Assembly: GCA_947461225.1 (NCBI GenBank)
Contig: CANHJV010000004.1
Location: forward strand, 1-56,093
Length of the DNA stretch: 56,093 bases
Source of the DNA: Gemmatimonadota bacterium
GTDB taxonomy: Bacteria > Gemmatimonadota > Gemmatimonadetes > Gemmatimonadales > Gemmatimonadaceae
Direction of reading: 5' to 3'
Part shown: positions 8,652 to 17,582 of the stretch, piece after piece
Numbering within the stretch: position 1 is the first letter of the stretch
Layout of the letters: each line of letters begins with the position of its first letter
Program-made: the position numbers and the translations under genes
Notes under the pieces: model-generated
Databases searched by the model: none
What the model was told of the DNA's origin: nothing
Seen by the model: the letters and a program-made list of their open reading frames with translations, nothing else

Positions 8652-11630
8652 TTAGCGACCCGCCGGTGCCGTGGCCGCCGCCGGCTTGGCCTCCGCGGCG
8701 CCGCCCGCGTCGTTCCAGTTGATGATGCTGTTGAACACCATGTTGAACTCCCCGTGGTTCTGCCACCGGTAGATCGGGTTGTTCGCGAACATGATCACGC
8801 GACCGTTGCCCTTCACGGCGCCCGACACATCAACGGCGAAGGGACGTGCCTTGAGCGAATCGGCGCCGGTCATGAGGCCGGACAGCACCGCCTTGTCCCC
8901 CCCGACGTAGCGCGCGAGCACGTTGCCTTCATCGGCGATACCGACCTTGAACGGCGTGCCGCCCACGTACTTCACCGGAATGACCGTCTTGCCGAAGCCG
9001 TAGAACACCGGATGCTCCGGACGCGTGATCGTGGCTTCCACCAGGGGACGCTGCGCGGTGAGGCCCGGCACCGTGGTTTTGTCGACCGTCCGCGCCCAGC
9101 CGAACTCGATCGGCAGACGCGCGGATTCACCGATGGCGATCAACGTCCCTCCCGAGGCGAGGAACGTGGCGAACGCATCGACGCCAGGCTGACCGAAGCC
9201 GCCGGTGAGATCCTTGGTCTCACCGTACATGCCGAGGAACTTGTACGTGTCGTTCTTGAGATACGGCTGCGGGCGTGCGGCCGGTGCCTGCATGACCGTC
9301 TGCCGGCTCATGTTCTGCTCCGCCATCAGGATCACGTCGTAGTCACGGCGCAGATTGCCCTGCACCACGCGCTCTTTGTAGATCAAGTCAAACGGGATCT
9401 TGAACTCGTCGAACGTGAGACGATACCACCCCAGGTTCTGCGTGCCACTCCACTGCGAATAGATCGCGACGCGCGGCACATCGGCATCATGCATGGCAAT
9501 CGCCGGCACTCGCCCCAGCATGGCGGCGGTGAGCCCGAGCGAATCCACCAGCGTGCGCACGCGCGCCGCATACTTGCCGTCGACGACGAACGAGCCGGCC
9601 GGGAAGGTCGTGTCGCCAGCGGCGAAGCGCTGTTCGGCCACCTTCATCGGCACCGTGCGCAGCAGATAGCGCAGGGTGACCATGTGGTTCGAGCCGGTAT
9701 GCGCCACAGCGATGGCCGCAGTACCGCTGCCGCGCGTGTTGCCCTTGAGCACGATCTTGTCGACCGGCGAGACCGCGGCCTTGAGGATGCTCACGTCGGC
9801 GATCTCGACGACGTCCACATCCATGGCGAGTCCCATCGACCAGCCGCTGTCGTCGTACGTGTTCAGGCGCGCGTCGGGATACTGCTGGCGTTCGATGAGA
9901 TTCTTGGCGAGACGGCCATACGGTTGATCGCGCTTGATGACATACGAGCCGGCGGGATAGGTGATGTTGCCGACCTTCACCGGCGCAGTGGCCTGTCCCA
10001 CTTCGATGCGCTGCACACGCAGCAGATTCACGAACTCCGCCACGCGCGTCATGTCACGCTGCAGCGGAATCACGAACCCGTACGGCGCCTTGACCTTGCC
10101 CTCTTCAATGCTGTTGCGCGTCTTGATGTAGAAGTTCTCGAGCACCGTGGCCGGGAACATCGACGCCAGCTGCAGCGCCGACAGCACGCCCGTCTGCATG
10201 TAGTTCGTATTCGAGCGACGCGTGAACGTGGCGATGTCGTTGAAGCCGATCGGATTACCGCGGTACCACTCGCGATCCTGCGCGCCACCACGACCGGTGG
10301 GCACCGCCCCTCCGCGACCGCCGCCCAGACCACCACCGGCCGCCGGCGCCGCCGACGTGATGCCGCGACGCGCGTTCGCCATCGCCGTGCTGTCGAGGTC
10401 ACGTCCCGACTGCGTCTCGTACATCTTCATGAGACCGTTGTGGTTGTACGCGACCGACCCGAGATACCCGGGCGACCAGCCGTCCATGAACGCATGCGTG
10501 TACACGCCGGGCATGCCCCATTTGGTCATCTGTGCCATTTCCCAGTTGCCGAACCACGGCAGCTCGGCGAACAGGATCGGATCCAGATTCGGATTCTGCG
10601 GCGGGCCACCCGTGTACGTGTACAGCAGTGGCTGCGCTTCATGCAGATCGTGCATGATCGGCGGATAGGCCGTGAAGTACCATTCGATGATCGCGCGCAT
10701 CTGCACCAGCTTGATGTTGATGTCGCGATTGTTGTCGTGGTACACGTACTTGCCCCAGTACGGCACACCGGCGCCGCCACCGAACCCCCCGCCACCACCG
10801 CCACCCGCGGCCGGAGCGGCGGGAGCGGCCGTCGGCGCACGACGGGTGGAGTCACCCGCGGCGGGCACGGCGGGAACCGGCGCCGGCGCAACGGCCGGTG
10901 TGATCGCCGGCGCTGGAATGGCCGCGGCCATGTCGAGCCCACGGAAGAACCAATCCACGTTGCGATCGCGTCCGTCGGCATCGGCGGCCGGCGTCATCGA
11001 CACGTAGAGCTGTTCGCGGATCTGACTAATCAGCGGGGAGGTCTCGGTCACGAGACGATAGGCCAGTTCCATCAGCATTTCCGACGGACCGGTTTCACCG
11101 CTGTGCAAGCCGCCCATGAAGTGGTAATGCGGCTTCGTATCGGCCAGCACCGCCTTGACCTGGGCCTCGGTCATGCCGCGCGGGTCGGCGATCTTCGCGA
11201 GGTTTTTCCGGTTGCGGTCGAGACGCTGCATGTTCGCCTCGGACGAGATCCAGACCACCACCAGTTCGCGACCTTCATCAGAGCGCCCGATGGTTTCGAT
11301 CTTCACGCGCGGCGACGCGGCCGCGAGTGCACGATAGTACTTCAGCTGATCGGCATAGTACGTGAGCTTCCGCGGCGCGCCGATGTGGTAGCCCAGCACA
11401 TCGCGCGGCGTCGGGATACCCGCCACCAACGGCAGGTGATCCACCAGCGGGCTGCCGTGCTTCGCATTGGCCAGCCACTCCTGGTAGTTCTGGGCGAACG
11501 TCGGATCCTGCTTCTGATTGGGATCGCGTGCTTCGGTCGTGAGCTGCTGGGCAGCCAGTGACGCAAAAGGCGCGAGTCCGAGCAGCAGCGCATGACGCAG
11601 TGTTCGGAAACGAGAGAGACCGACGTTCAC
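8652..11630 (-). CDS. secreted M14-family zinc carboxypeptidase-like protein
   Basis: 992 residues from the GTG at 11630, which has AGGAG about 8 nt upstream. The signal peptide is FRTLRHALLLGLAPFASLAAQ. The M14 domain has the zinc-binding HSGE (H176, E179) and a later candidate histidine in MHDLHEAQ. A glycine/proline-rich low-complexity insert sits near residues 240-290. The C-terminal third looks like a flavodoxin/GATase-like fold (FATFLASGGTLIAIGESARLP). The substrate is unknown; M14 enzymes trim C-terminal residues of peptides or peptidoglycan stems. It lies between ftsA and ftsZ, bounded on both sides by inverted-repeat elements, which suggests a later insertion into the dcw operon. Confidence 0.88.
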   Translation of the reverse strand: MNVGLSRFRTLRHALLLGLAPFASLAAQQLTTEARDPNQKQDPTFAQNYQEWLANAKHGSPLVDHLPLVAGIPTPRDVLGYHIGAPRKLTYYADQLKYYRALAAASPRVKIETIGRSDEGRELVVVWISSEANMQRLDRNRKNLAKIADPRGMTEAQVKAVLADTKPHYHFMGGLHSGETGPSEMLMELAYRLVTETSPLISQIREQLYVSMTPAADADGRDRNVDWFFRGLDMAAAIPAPAITPAVAPAPVPAVPAAGDSTRRAPTAAPAAPAAGGGGGGGFGGGAGVPYWGKYVYHDNNRDINIKLVQMRAIIEWYFTAYPPIMHDLHEAQPLLYTYTGGPPQNPNLDPILFAELPWFGNWEMAQMTKWGMPGVYTHAFMDGWSPGYLGSVAYNHNGLMKMYETQSGRDLDSTAMANARRGITSAAPAAGGGLGGGRGGAVPTGRGGAQDREWYRGNPIGFNDIATFTRRSNTNYMQTGVLSALQLASMFPATVLENFYIKTRNSIEEGKVKAPYGFVIPLQRDMTRVAEFVNLLRVQRIEVGQATAPVKVGNITYPAGSYVIKRDQPYGRLAKNLIERQQYPDARLNTYDDSGWSMGLAMDVDVVEIADVSILKAAVSPVDKIVLKGNTRGSGTAAIAVAHTGSNHMVTLRYLLRTVPMKVAEQRFAAGDTTFPAGSFVVDGKYAARVRTLVDSLGLTAAMLGRVPAIAMHDADVPRVAIYSQWSGTQNLGWYRLTFDEFKIPFDLIYKERVVQGNLRRDYDVILMAEQNMSRQTVMQAPAARPQPYLKNDTYKFLGMYGETKDLTGGFGQPGVDAFATFLASGGTLIAIGESARLPIEFGWARTVDKTTVPGLTAQRPLVEATITRPEHPVFYGFGKTVIPVKYVGGTPFKVGIADEGNVLARYVGGDKAVLSGLMTGADSLKARPFAVDVSGAVKGNGRVIMFANNPIYRWQNHGEFNMVFNSIINWNDAGGAAEAKPAAATAPAGR

Positions 11631-11648
11631 GGGAAAGCTCCTAAAAAA

Positions 11649-11750
11649 GTACGGAGTACGGAGTAGGGAGTACGGCGTAGGGAGTCGATCAGAAGCGACG
11701 ACGGGGCACCGAGACACCCGTCTCCGTACCCCGTACTCCTGACTCCCTAT
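11649..11750. repeat. heptad-repeat inverted repeat between M14 gene and ftsA
   Basis: The segment 11649-11686 is built from 7-nt units close to GTACGGA/GTAGGGA, and 11720-11750 from the complementary CTCCGTA/CTCCCTA type. Arms 11660-11686 and 11720-11746 match at 22 of 27 positions when one is reverse-complemented, with a 33-nt loop. No gene is present. It lies just 5' of the M14 ribosome binding site, so it could also shape its leader RNA. Confidence 0.7.
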
Positions 11751-11762
11751 TTCGCCGTTGCG

Positions 11763-13016
11763 TTAAAACCAATCCTGCAACCACGTTTTCACACGCGTGG
11801 CGAGCTTGTCGACGCCGGCACCGGTGAGCGACGGGCGGCGCGCGATCACACCACCCAGCGCCACGCGATGCGCGCCGTAGAGTGCCAGCCCCACCGCCGT
11901 GGCGAAGCGCGGCTCGGCGATCTGCTCCACGAGTCCGCCCACTTTGTCGCCCGGCACGCCAACGCGCACACCAAGGCCGAAGACATCGGCCGCGAGCTCG
12001 CTGATCCCTTCGAGCGCCGCCCCACCACCGGTGAGCACGATGCCGGCATTCAAGCGGCCGGCGAAGCCCGCCGTCTGGACTTCGCGCTGCACCTTGTCGA
12101 AGATTTCGTCCATCCGCTGATGGATGATGTGGGTCATCAGTTCGCGCGAGATGTGCCGCTCGCCGTGTGACGCCGACGCCGGCATGGCGATCACCTGCTC
12201 GGGGTCGACCATCGGTTCGTAGGCGCAGCCATACGCTTCCTTGAGCTGCTCGGCGTCGTGGTTGGTGATCCCGAGTCCCTGTACGAGATCGCTGGTGACC
12301 GCGTTGCCGCCGTACGGGATCGTACCGAGGTGCCGGATCTTGCCCTCATGAAACACGGCGAGATCGGTGGTGCCGGCGCCGAGTTCGAGCAGGATGACGC
12401 CGAGTTCCTTCTCTTCTTCGGTGAGCACCGCGAGCGCACTGGCGAGCGGCTCGAGCACGAGCTCGCGCGTTTTGTAGCCCGCGCGTTCGATACTCTTGCG
12501 CAGGTTCATGGCCGGCGAGCTGCCGATCGTGACGAGGTACATCTCCGTCTCGAGGCGCGTGCCGATCATGCCCACGGGATCACGGATGCCATCGGTCTTG
12601 TCGACGCGATACTCCTGCGGGATCGCATGCAGCAGTTCGCGGTCCTGCGGAATCGCCATCGCTCGTGCGACTTCGTTCACGCGATCGACATCGGTACGCA
12701 TGATCTCATGGCCGCTGATCGCCACGACGCCAGTGGAGCACATGGCGCGCACGTGTTCACCCGCGATGCCGACGTACAGGGAATCCGGCGTGACCCCGGC
12801 CACGCGACTCGCTTCCTCGACGGCCTTCCGAATGGAGTGGGTGGCCTCTTCGATGTCGGAGACCACACCGCGGCGCAGGCCCATCGTGCGGGTGTGCCCT
12901 ATCCCGAGCACGCGCAGCGTCGGCGTGCGCGGCAAATCGCCGTGCACCGCCGCGACGATGGCCGTGGTGTGGGCGGTGCCGATATCGAGGGCGGCGACAA
13001 TGGGTTCGGAAGTCAT
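11763..13016 (-). CDS. ftsA: cell division protein FtsA
   Basis: 417 residues, an actin-like ATPase that tethers FtsZ to the membrane. Phosphate-1 motif AALDIGTAHTTAIVA, SHS2 insertion (YVGIAGEHVRAM), phosphate-2 LELGAGTTDLAVF and adenosine motif IVLTGGGAALEGI are all present. The C-terminus ends with an amphipathic segment (LATRVKTWLQDWF) fitting the membrane-targeting helix. The ATG at 13016 overlaps the ftsQ stop as ATGA. Confidence 0.96.
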   Translation of the reverse strand: MTSEPIVAALDIGTAHTTAIVAAVHGDLPRTPTLRVLGIGHTRTMGLRRGVVSDIEEATHSIRKAVEEASRVAGVTPDSLYVGIAGEHVRAMCSTGVVAISGHEIMRTDVDRVNEVARAMAIPQDRELLHAIPQEYRVDKTDGIRDPVGMIGTRLETEMYLVTIGSSPAMNLRKSIERAGYKTRELVLEPLASALAVLTEEEKELGVILLELGAGTTDLAVFHEGKIRHLGTIPYGGNAVTSDLVQGLGITNHDAEQLKEAYGCAYEPMVDPEQVIAMPASASHGERHISRELMTHIIHQRMDEIFDKVQREVQTAGFAGRLNAGIVLTGGGAALEGISELAADVFGLGVRVGVPGDKVGGLVEQIAEPRFATAVGLALYGAHRVALGGVIARRPSLTGAGVDKLATRVKTWLQDWF

Positions 13017-13777
13017 GGCTGTCTGGCGATCACCTGGTCACGAAAGCGGAGGTCGAGCTCCACCGCACGCAGATGATTCCGCGCGAGGTCCGCTTCCACA
13101 GGTAATATGTCCTTGAATCGCGCTACGGTCACGTCGGAAGTCGTCCGTACGGTGACGTCGCCCAGTTTGAAGCGCATTTCGTCGGTTCCGGCCCGCTCGC
13201 CGTGCGAAACACGGGCATAGAGTCGCGGCGCATCCTTGCGCAGACCGTCTAACAGGTGCAAGAGCGAGCTGTCGGAGGAGGCGGCCACGGGCACGTCCAG
13301 CGCATAGCGCGCGGGGTCGATGGGCAGCGGAAGTCCGTTGGCATCGGCCGGTTCGAGCCGTCCCTTGCGAGGCACGTAGGCCACCGGCTCCCGCTCGACG
13401 ACGCGGATCAGCAACGTGCCCGGCAGCTGTCGCTCGACGACCACCGACGCCACCAGGGGATGCGACCCGACCCGCTCGGCCAGTGGCTCCAGCGGCTGCC
13501 AGACCGATTGGAGGGTGTCCACCTTGAGACGCGCGACGAGCTCCGTAGGACGGGCGTACCGCACGCCCTCGAAGACCACACGACGGGCGTGAAAGTAATC
13601 GAGTTGTGCGAGGGCCTGAGGGCCCCACCCCGGGGCGCCGACGACGATGCCGACCACCAGCAACGACCCGACGACCCGAAGCCAGCGCAGCCAGCTGGGC
13701 CGATCAGCCTTCGGTGCCGTCTTCGGCGTCGCCTTCTTGGGCGACGACGTGCCCGGGTCGAACGCGGCGGTGGCCAT
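13013..13777 (-). CDS. ftsQ: cell division protein FtsQ/DivIB
   Basis: 254 residues. A basic lysine/proline-rich cytoplasmic tail is followed by one membrane helix (WLRVVGSLLVVGIVVGAP). The POTRA domain starts at about residue 60 (ARRVVFEGVRYARPTELVARL) with HPLVASVVVERQLPGTLLIRVVEREPVAY, the FtsQ signature. It links early and late divisome proteins in the periplasm. It overlaps murC upstream by one base (TGATG) and ftsA downstream by ATGA. Confidence 0.93.
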   Translation of the reverse strand: MATAAFDPGTSSPKKATPKTAPKADRPSWLRWLRVVGSLLVVGIVVGAPGWGPQALAQLDYFHARRVVFEGVRYARPTELVARLKVDTLQSVWQPLEPLAERVGSHPLVASVVVERQLPGTLLIRVVEREPVAYVPRKGRLEPADANGLPLPIDPARYALDVPVAASSDSSLLHLLDGLRKDAPRLYARVSHGERAGTDEMRFKLGDVTVRTTSDVTVARFKDILPVEADLARNHLRAVELDLRFRDQVIARQP

Positions 13778-15228
13778 CAGCCGCGCAGCGACTGGAGCAG
13801 TTCGGGGCCCGTCTTGGTGATGTCCCCGGCGCCCATGGTCACGACCACGTCGCCCGAGCGCACCACGGCGCGCAGTGCGGCGGCGGCGTCAGCTCGCGGG
13901 CCGCGCCACTGCAACACGCCGGCGGGGATGCGGTCGGCAATGAGCGCCGACGTGACGCCGGGCTCTGGCGCTTCACGTGCCCCATAGATGTCGCACAGCA
14001 GCAGCACGTCAGCCGCCCCGAGCGCCTCGGCGAAATCGCCCTGCAGATCGCGCGTGCGCGAGTACAGGTGGGGCTGGAAGGCAAGCACGAGCCGACGGCC
14101 GGGGAAGGCATGACGCGCGGCCGCGATCGTGGCGCGCACTTCCGTGGGGTGGTGCGCGTAGTCGTCGACCACATCGATGCCCTGCTCCGCCCCCAGTCGC
14201 TGGAACCGACGCTCGACGCCGCGGAACGCGGCGAGTCCCGGCGCCATGGTCGGCACGGTGCACCCGAGCGCGAGCCCGGCGCCGAGGGCGGCCATCGCGT
14301 TGCGGACGTTGTGCAGTCCCGGCACCGACAGTTGGACCGACCCCAGATCGTCGCCGTCGAAGAGCACCCGAAAGCGCGAGCCATTGGCATCGAGCACCAG
14401 ATCGCCGGCCACGAGGCGCGCATCGGCGGCGTGGGCCGACGGCGCCGTGCCGGGTGCCGTGGCGCTGTAGGCAATCACCTCGTGACGCGACGCAATACGC
14501 AGGGCCATGGCCCCCTCATCATCGGCGCAGCGTACCACCACGCGCGCCGGCGCGAGGTACTGCTCGAAGGTGCGCATGATGTCATCGAGATCGCGATAAA
14601 TGTCGAGGTGGTCGGCTTCGACATTGAGCACCACCGCGACCGCCGGATCGAGCGCCAGGAACGAGCGATCGTATTCGTCGGCCTCGACCACATAGGTGTC
14701 GCCACCGAGTCGCAGGTTACCGGCCCACAACTCGACGCGACCACCGACGACGCCGGTGGGTTCGCGTCCGGCGGCGGTCAGTGCTTCGGTCGTCATCACG
14801 GTCGTGGTGGTCTTGCCGTGGGTCCCCGCGATACCGACCAATGTGCCGCCGCTGACGGCGTCGGCCAGTGCTTCGGCGCGTCGCACGAGCGGCACACCGG
14901 CGGCACGCGCCGCGACCATTTCCGGATGCGACGCGGCGATCGCCGACGAATAGACGACCGCCCGCGCACCGGCCACGAGCGAGGCATCGTGGGCGGCCAC
15001 CGCGATGCCATAGCGCGCGAGATCGGGCGCGCCGGCCGGATTGGCATCGGTGCCCTGGATGCGAACGCCTCGACGGGCCAGCAATTCAGCGAGCGCGCTC
15101 ATGCCGGCACCGGCGATCCCGATGAAATGCACGGGGCGCGGATCGGACCGATCGAGCAGAATGGCAGCCGTCAACGACGGAGCGCGGGCACCAGAATCGG
15201 CGACGGGGCGAGAATTCGGCGAAGACAT
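13777..15228 (-). CDS. murC: UDP-N-acetylmuramate-L-alanine ligase
   Basis: 483 residues. It adds the first L-alanine to UDP-MurNAc in the cytoplasm. The N-terminal Rossmann motif HFIGIAGAGMSALAELLARRG and the ATP-binding GIAGTHGKTTTTVM are characteristic of MurC. The central EADEYDRSFL and C-terminal DDYAHHPTEVRATI are also MurC-specific. The gene is followed immediately by ftsQ, with no murB or ddl between them. Confidence 0.96.
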   Translation of the reverse strand: MSSPNSRPVADSGARAPSLTAAILLDRSDPRPVHFIGIAGAGMSALAELLARRGVRIQGTDANPAGAPDLARYGIAVAAHDASLVAGARAVVYSSAIAASHPEMVAARAAGVPLVRRAEALADAVSGGTLVGIAGTHGKTTTTVMTTEALTAAGREPTGVVGGRVELWAGNLRLGGDTYVVEADEYDRSFLALDPAVAVVLNVEADHLDIYRDLDDIMRTFEQYLAPARVVVRCADDEGAMALRIASRHEVIAYSATAPGTAPSAHAADARLVAGDLVLDANGSRFRVLFDGDDLGSVQLSVPGLHNVRNAMAALGAGLALGCTVPTMAPGLAAFRGVERRFQRLGAEQGIDVVDDYAHHPTEVRATIAAARHAFPGRRLVLAFQPHLYSRTRDLQGDFAEALGAADVLLLCDIYGAREAPEPGVTSALIADRIPAGVLQWRGPRADAAAALRAVVRSGDVVVTMGAGDITKTGPELLQSLRG

Positions 15229-15249
15229 GCGTTCAATATGGCGACCGGC

Positions 15250-16392
15250 TCAAGCGATCCCTACCGTACCGAGGCCTAGGGTCATGATGACCGACCTCGC
15301 GATCTCAGCGGCGGCGCCGGGACGGGCGCGCGTGAGCGCGGCCTGATGCATGGCCGTACGCGTGGACCGATCATCGCGCAGGGCCCGCACGGCGGCATCC
15401 AGCGCGTCCACGGTAAAATCGCGCTGTGGCACATAGCGCGCGGCGCCCGAGGCCTGCGTGGCCTGCGCGTTGTGGGTCTGGTGATCCTGCGCCGCGCTAG
15501 GCAACGGCACCAACAGCGCCGGAATGCCCCACGCACACAACTCGGCGATCGTCATCGCGCCCGCGCGCGTGACTGCGAGGTCGGCGGCGGCGTACGCGTC
15601 GGTGATCGGCGCGAGATACGGGCGCACACGCACCATGCCGGATTCACGATCGAGATAGGCCGCGGCCTGTTGTTTCCCGGTGGCCCAGATCACAGCGACA
15701 CCATCAGGAAGCCCCTGCTCCGTCCAGGCGGCCACGACGTCGTTCAACGCGCGCGCCCCCTGACTGCCCCCCACCACGAGCACCACGAAGGCATCCTCGG
15801 GGAGTCCCCACGCGCGGCGCGCCTCGGCCCGCGACCGTGGCGTGGCTGGCGGCGGCTCGATGGGACACCCCAACGGCAGCACCTGTGTGTTGGCCCCGAC
15901 CGTGAGCCGATTGGCGGCTTCCGGAAAACCCAAGAAGAGCGTTTTCGCGCCTTTGGCGAACGTGCGCGTGGTCAGCCCGGGATGCGAATCCGGTTCATGC
16001 AGCATGGTGGGGACGCCGTGTGCACCCGCCCACGCCAGCGCGACGCCTGCCGCGTAGCCGCCGGTGCCGATCACCGCGCGTGGGGCATTCGGCGCCGCGA
16101 GCGCCGTGATCTCGCGCCACGCCCCCACGGCCCCCACCACGGTACGCCAGTTCTTCCATGGGGCCTGGCGATACAGCGGATGCAGATCGAGCAGGGTGAA
16201 CGCGAACTCGGTGGTCGGCAACACGTCGCGCTCGATGCCGCGACGCGCCCCGATGAAGTGCGGCTCGATGTGCGGCGCCTGCTTCACCAACGCCCGCGCG
16301 ATGGCCAGTCCGGGGTACAAGTGTCCACCGGTCCCGCCACCGGCGAAGAAGACGCGCGTGACGCGCGACGGCGTGAGACGAGACGGCGTCAT
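15250..16392 (-). CDS. murG: undecaprenyl-PP-MurNAc-pentapeptide GlcNAc transferase MurG
   Basis: 380 residues from the ATG at 16392, which overlaps the ftsW stop as ATGA; the open frame extends far upstream, but that part is a shadow of ftsW. The N-terminal glycine loop FFAGGGTGGHLYPGLAIA, GTGGYAAGVALAWA, the donor-site VVGGSQGARALNDVV and TRAGAMTIAELCAWGIPALLVPLP define MurG. It converts lipid I to lipid II on the inner face of the membrane. Confidence 0.95.
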   Translation of the reverse strand: MTPSRLTPSRVTRVFFAGGGTGGHLYPGLAIARALVKQAPHIEPHFIGARRGIERDVLPTTEFAFTLLDLHPLYRQAPWKNWRTVVGAVGAWREITALAAPNAPRAVIGTGGYAAGVALAWAGAHGVPTMLHEPDSHPGLTTRTFAKGAKTLFLGFPEAANRLTVGANTQVLPLGCPIEPPPATPRSRAEARRAWGLPEDAFVVLVVGGSQGARALNDVVAAWTEQGLPDGVAVIWATGKQQAAAYLDRESGMVRVRPYLAPITDAYAAADLAVTRAGAMTIAELCAWGIPALLVPLPSAAQDHQTHNAQATQASGAARYVPQRDFTVDALDAAVRALRDDRSTRTAMHQAALTRARPGAAAEIARSVIMTLGLGTVGIA

Positions 16393-17582
16393 GCCATTGA
16401 GACCAGCGGATCGGTTGCATTGGCGCCGAAGACGCGTTCGCGGTCGCTGCCGATGTTCACGAGGATGCCCGTCATGGCCAGCGTGATCACGAGATTGGAG
16501 CGCCCGTACGACACGAAGGGCAGCGTGAGACCGGTGTTCGGCAGCAGACCGATCACCACGCCCAAGTGAATAAACGCCGTGAATACGGTCACGAACGCGA
16601 TCCCGATCGCGAGCAGCGCGGTGAACGGACTTCGCGCGCGCCTGGCGATCCGGAACCCGAGCCAGCCGTACAGGGCGAAGGCCAGCGTCAGGCCACCGAG
16701 TCCGAGGAAGCCGAACTCCTCGCCGACGATCGAGCCGATGAAGTCGTTGTAGGCGAGCGGCAGCCAGCCGCGCTGCTGATCGCCCTGACTGAAGCCCACA
16801 CCGACAATACCGCCTGACCCAACCGCCACGAACGATTGATACTGCTGATCGGCCGTGGCCGACCGCGTGGTCGACTCCTGCTCCTTGGAGAGAAAGCTCT
16901 CCACGCGCTTCCGCACGTAGGAACTTTGCGAGGCTTGAAAGCCGATCAAGAGCAGGCCGACGGCGCCGAAGAGGAGAAAGTGCGACACGCGCGCCCCGCC
17001 CACGAACAGCAGCACGGCCATGATGAGACAGAACATCATGGCCACGGAAATATCGGGCTCGAGAATCGCCAGCAGACTGAGCGCTCCGATCACCACGGCG
17101 AAGGGCATGAGTCCCTTGCCCAGTTGCTTCACCGCCGCGCCCTTCTTCACCAGCAGCATCGGCGTCCACACCAGTACGGCGAACTTGGCCAGCTCCGACG
17201 GTTGAATCGAGCCGTTGAAGAGATAGCGCCGAGACCCATACATACTTTTCGAGATCGATTCCGTGCCGGGCAGAATCACGATCAGCATGAGCAGCAGACT
17301 GATGCCCATGATGAGCCAGGCATAGCGCCGCCAGATCTCGGCGTCGATCTTGGCGCAGACCGCGAACGCGATCACGCCGACGATCACGCCGGTGAATTGC
17401 CGGAGCACGAAGAAATGCCCGGGACTGTTTGCCGAAATCGCCTGCAACACGCTCGCGCTGTACAGCACGGCCAGCCCGAACGCCACCAACACCGCGGTGA
17501 CGAGCAGTAGGGCCCGTGCCTCGAGCGACATGCGCCAGCGTTCGCGGGTGCCCGTCATGGTTCCGCTCATCGCACCACTCAC
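16389..17582 (-). CDS. ftsW: peptidoglycan glycosyltransferase FtsW
   Basis: 397 residues of SEDS type with about ten membrane helices. Recognisable segments are YGSRRYLFNGSIQPSELAKF, ISVAMMFCLIMAVLLFVGG, VGSGGIVGVGFSQGDQQRGW, FIGSIVGEEFGFLG and LPFVSYGRSNLV. It polymerises glycan strands at the septum with FtsI. A cluster of three in-frame ATGs near the start (17582, 17570, 17558) leaves the exact start open. The first overlaps the murD stop. Confidence 0.94.
   Translation of the reverse strand: MSGAMSGTMTGTRERWRMSLEARALLLVTAVLVAFGLAVLYSASVLQAISANSPGHFFVLRQFTGVIVGVIAFAVCAKIDAEIWRRYAWLIMGISLLLMLIVILPGTESISKSMYGSRRYLFNGSIQPSELAKFAVLVWTPMLLVKKGAAVKQLGKGLMPFAVVIGALSLLAILEPDISVAMMFCLIMAVLLFVGGARVSHFLLFGAVGLLLIGFQASQSSYVRKRVESFLSKEQESTTRSATADQQYQSFVAVGSGGIVGVGFSQGDQQRGWLPLAYNDFIGSIVGEEFGFLGLGGLTLAFALYGWLGFRIARRARSPFTALLAIGIAFVTVFTAFIHLGVVIGLLPNTGLTLPFVSYGRSNLVITLAMTGILVNIGSDRERVFGANATDPLVSMA

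Noticed and set aside
8508-11561. 1017-codon open frame on the plus strand
   Set aside because: It is the antisense shadow of the M14 gene; its translation is histidine/arginine-rich without any domain, while the minus strand gives a signal peptide and zinc motifs.
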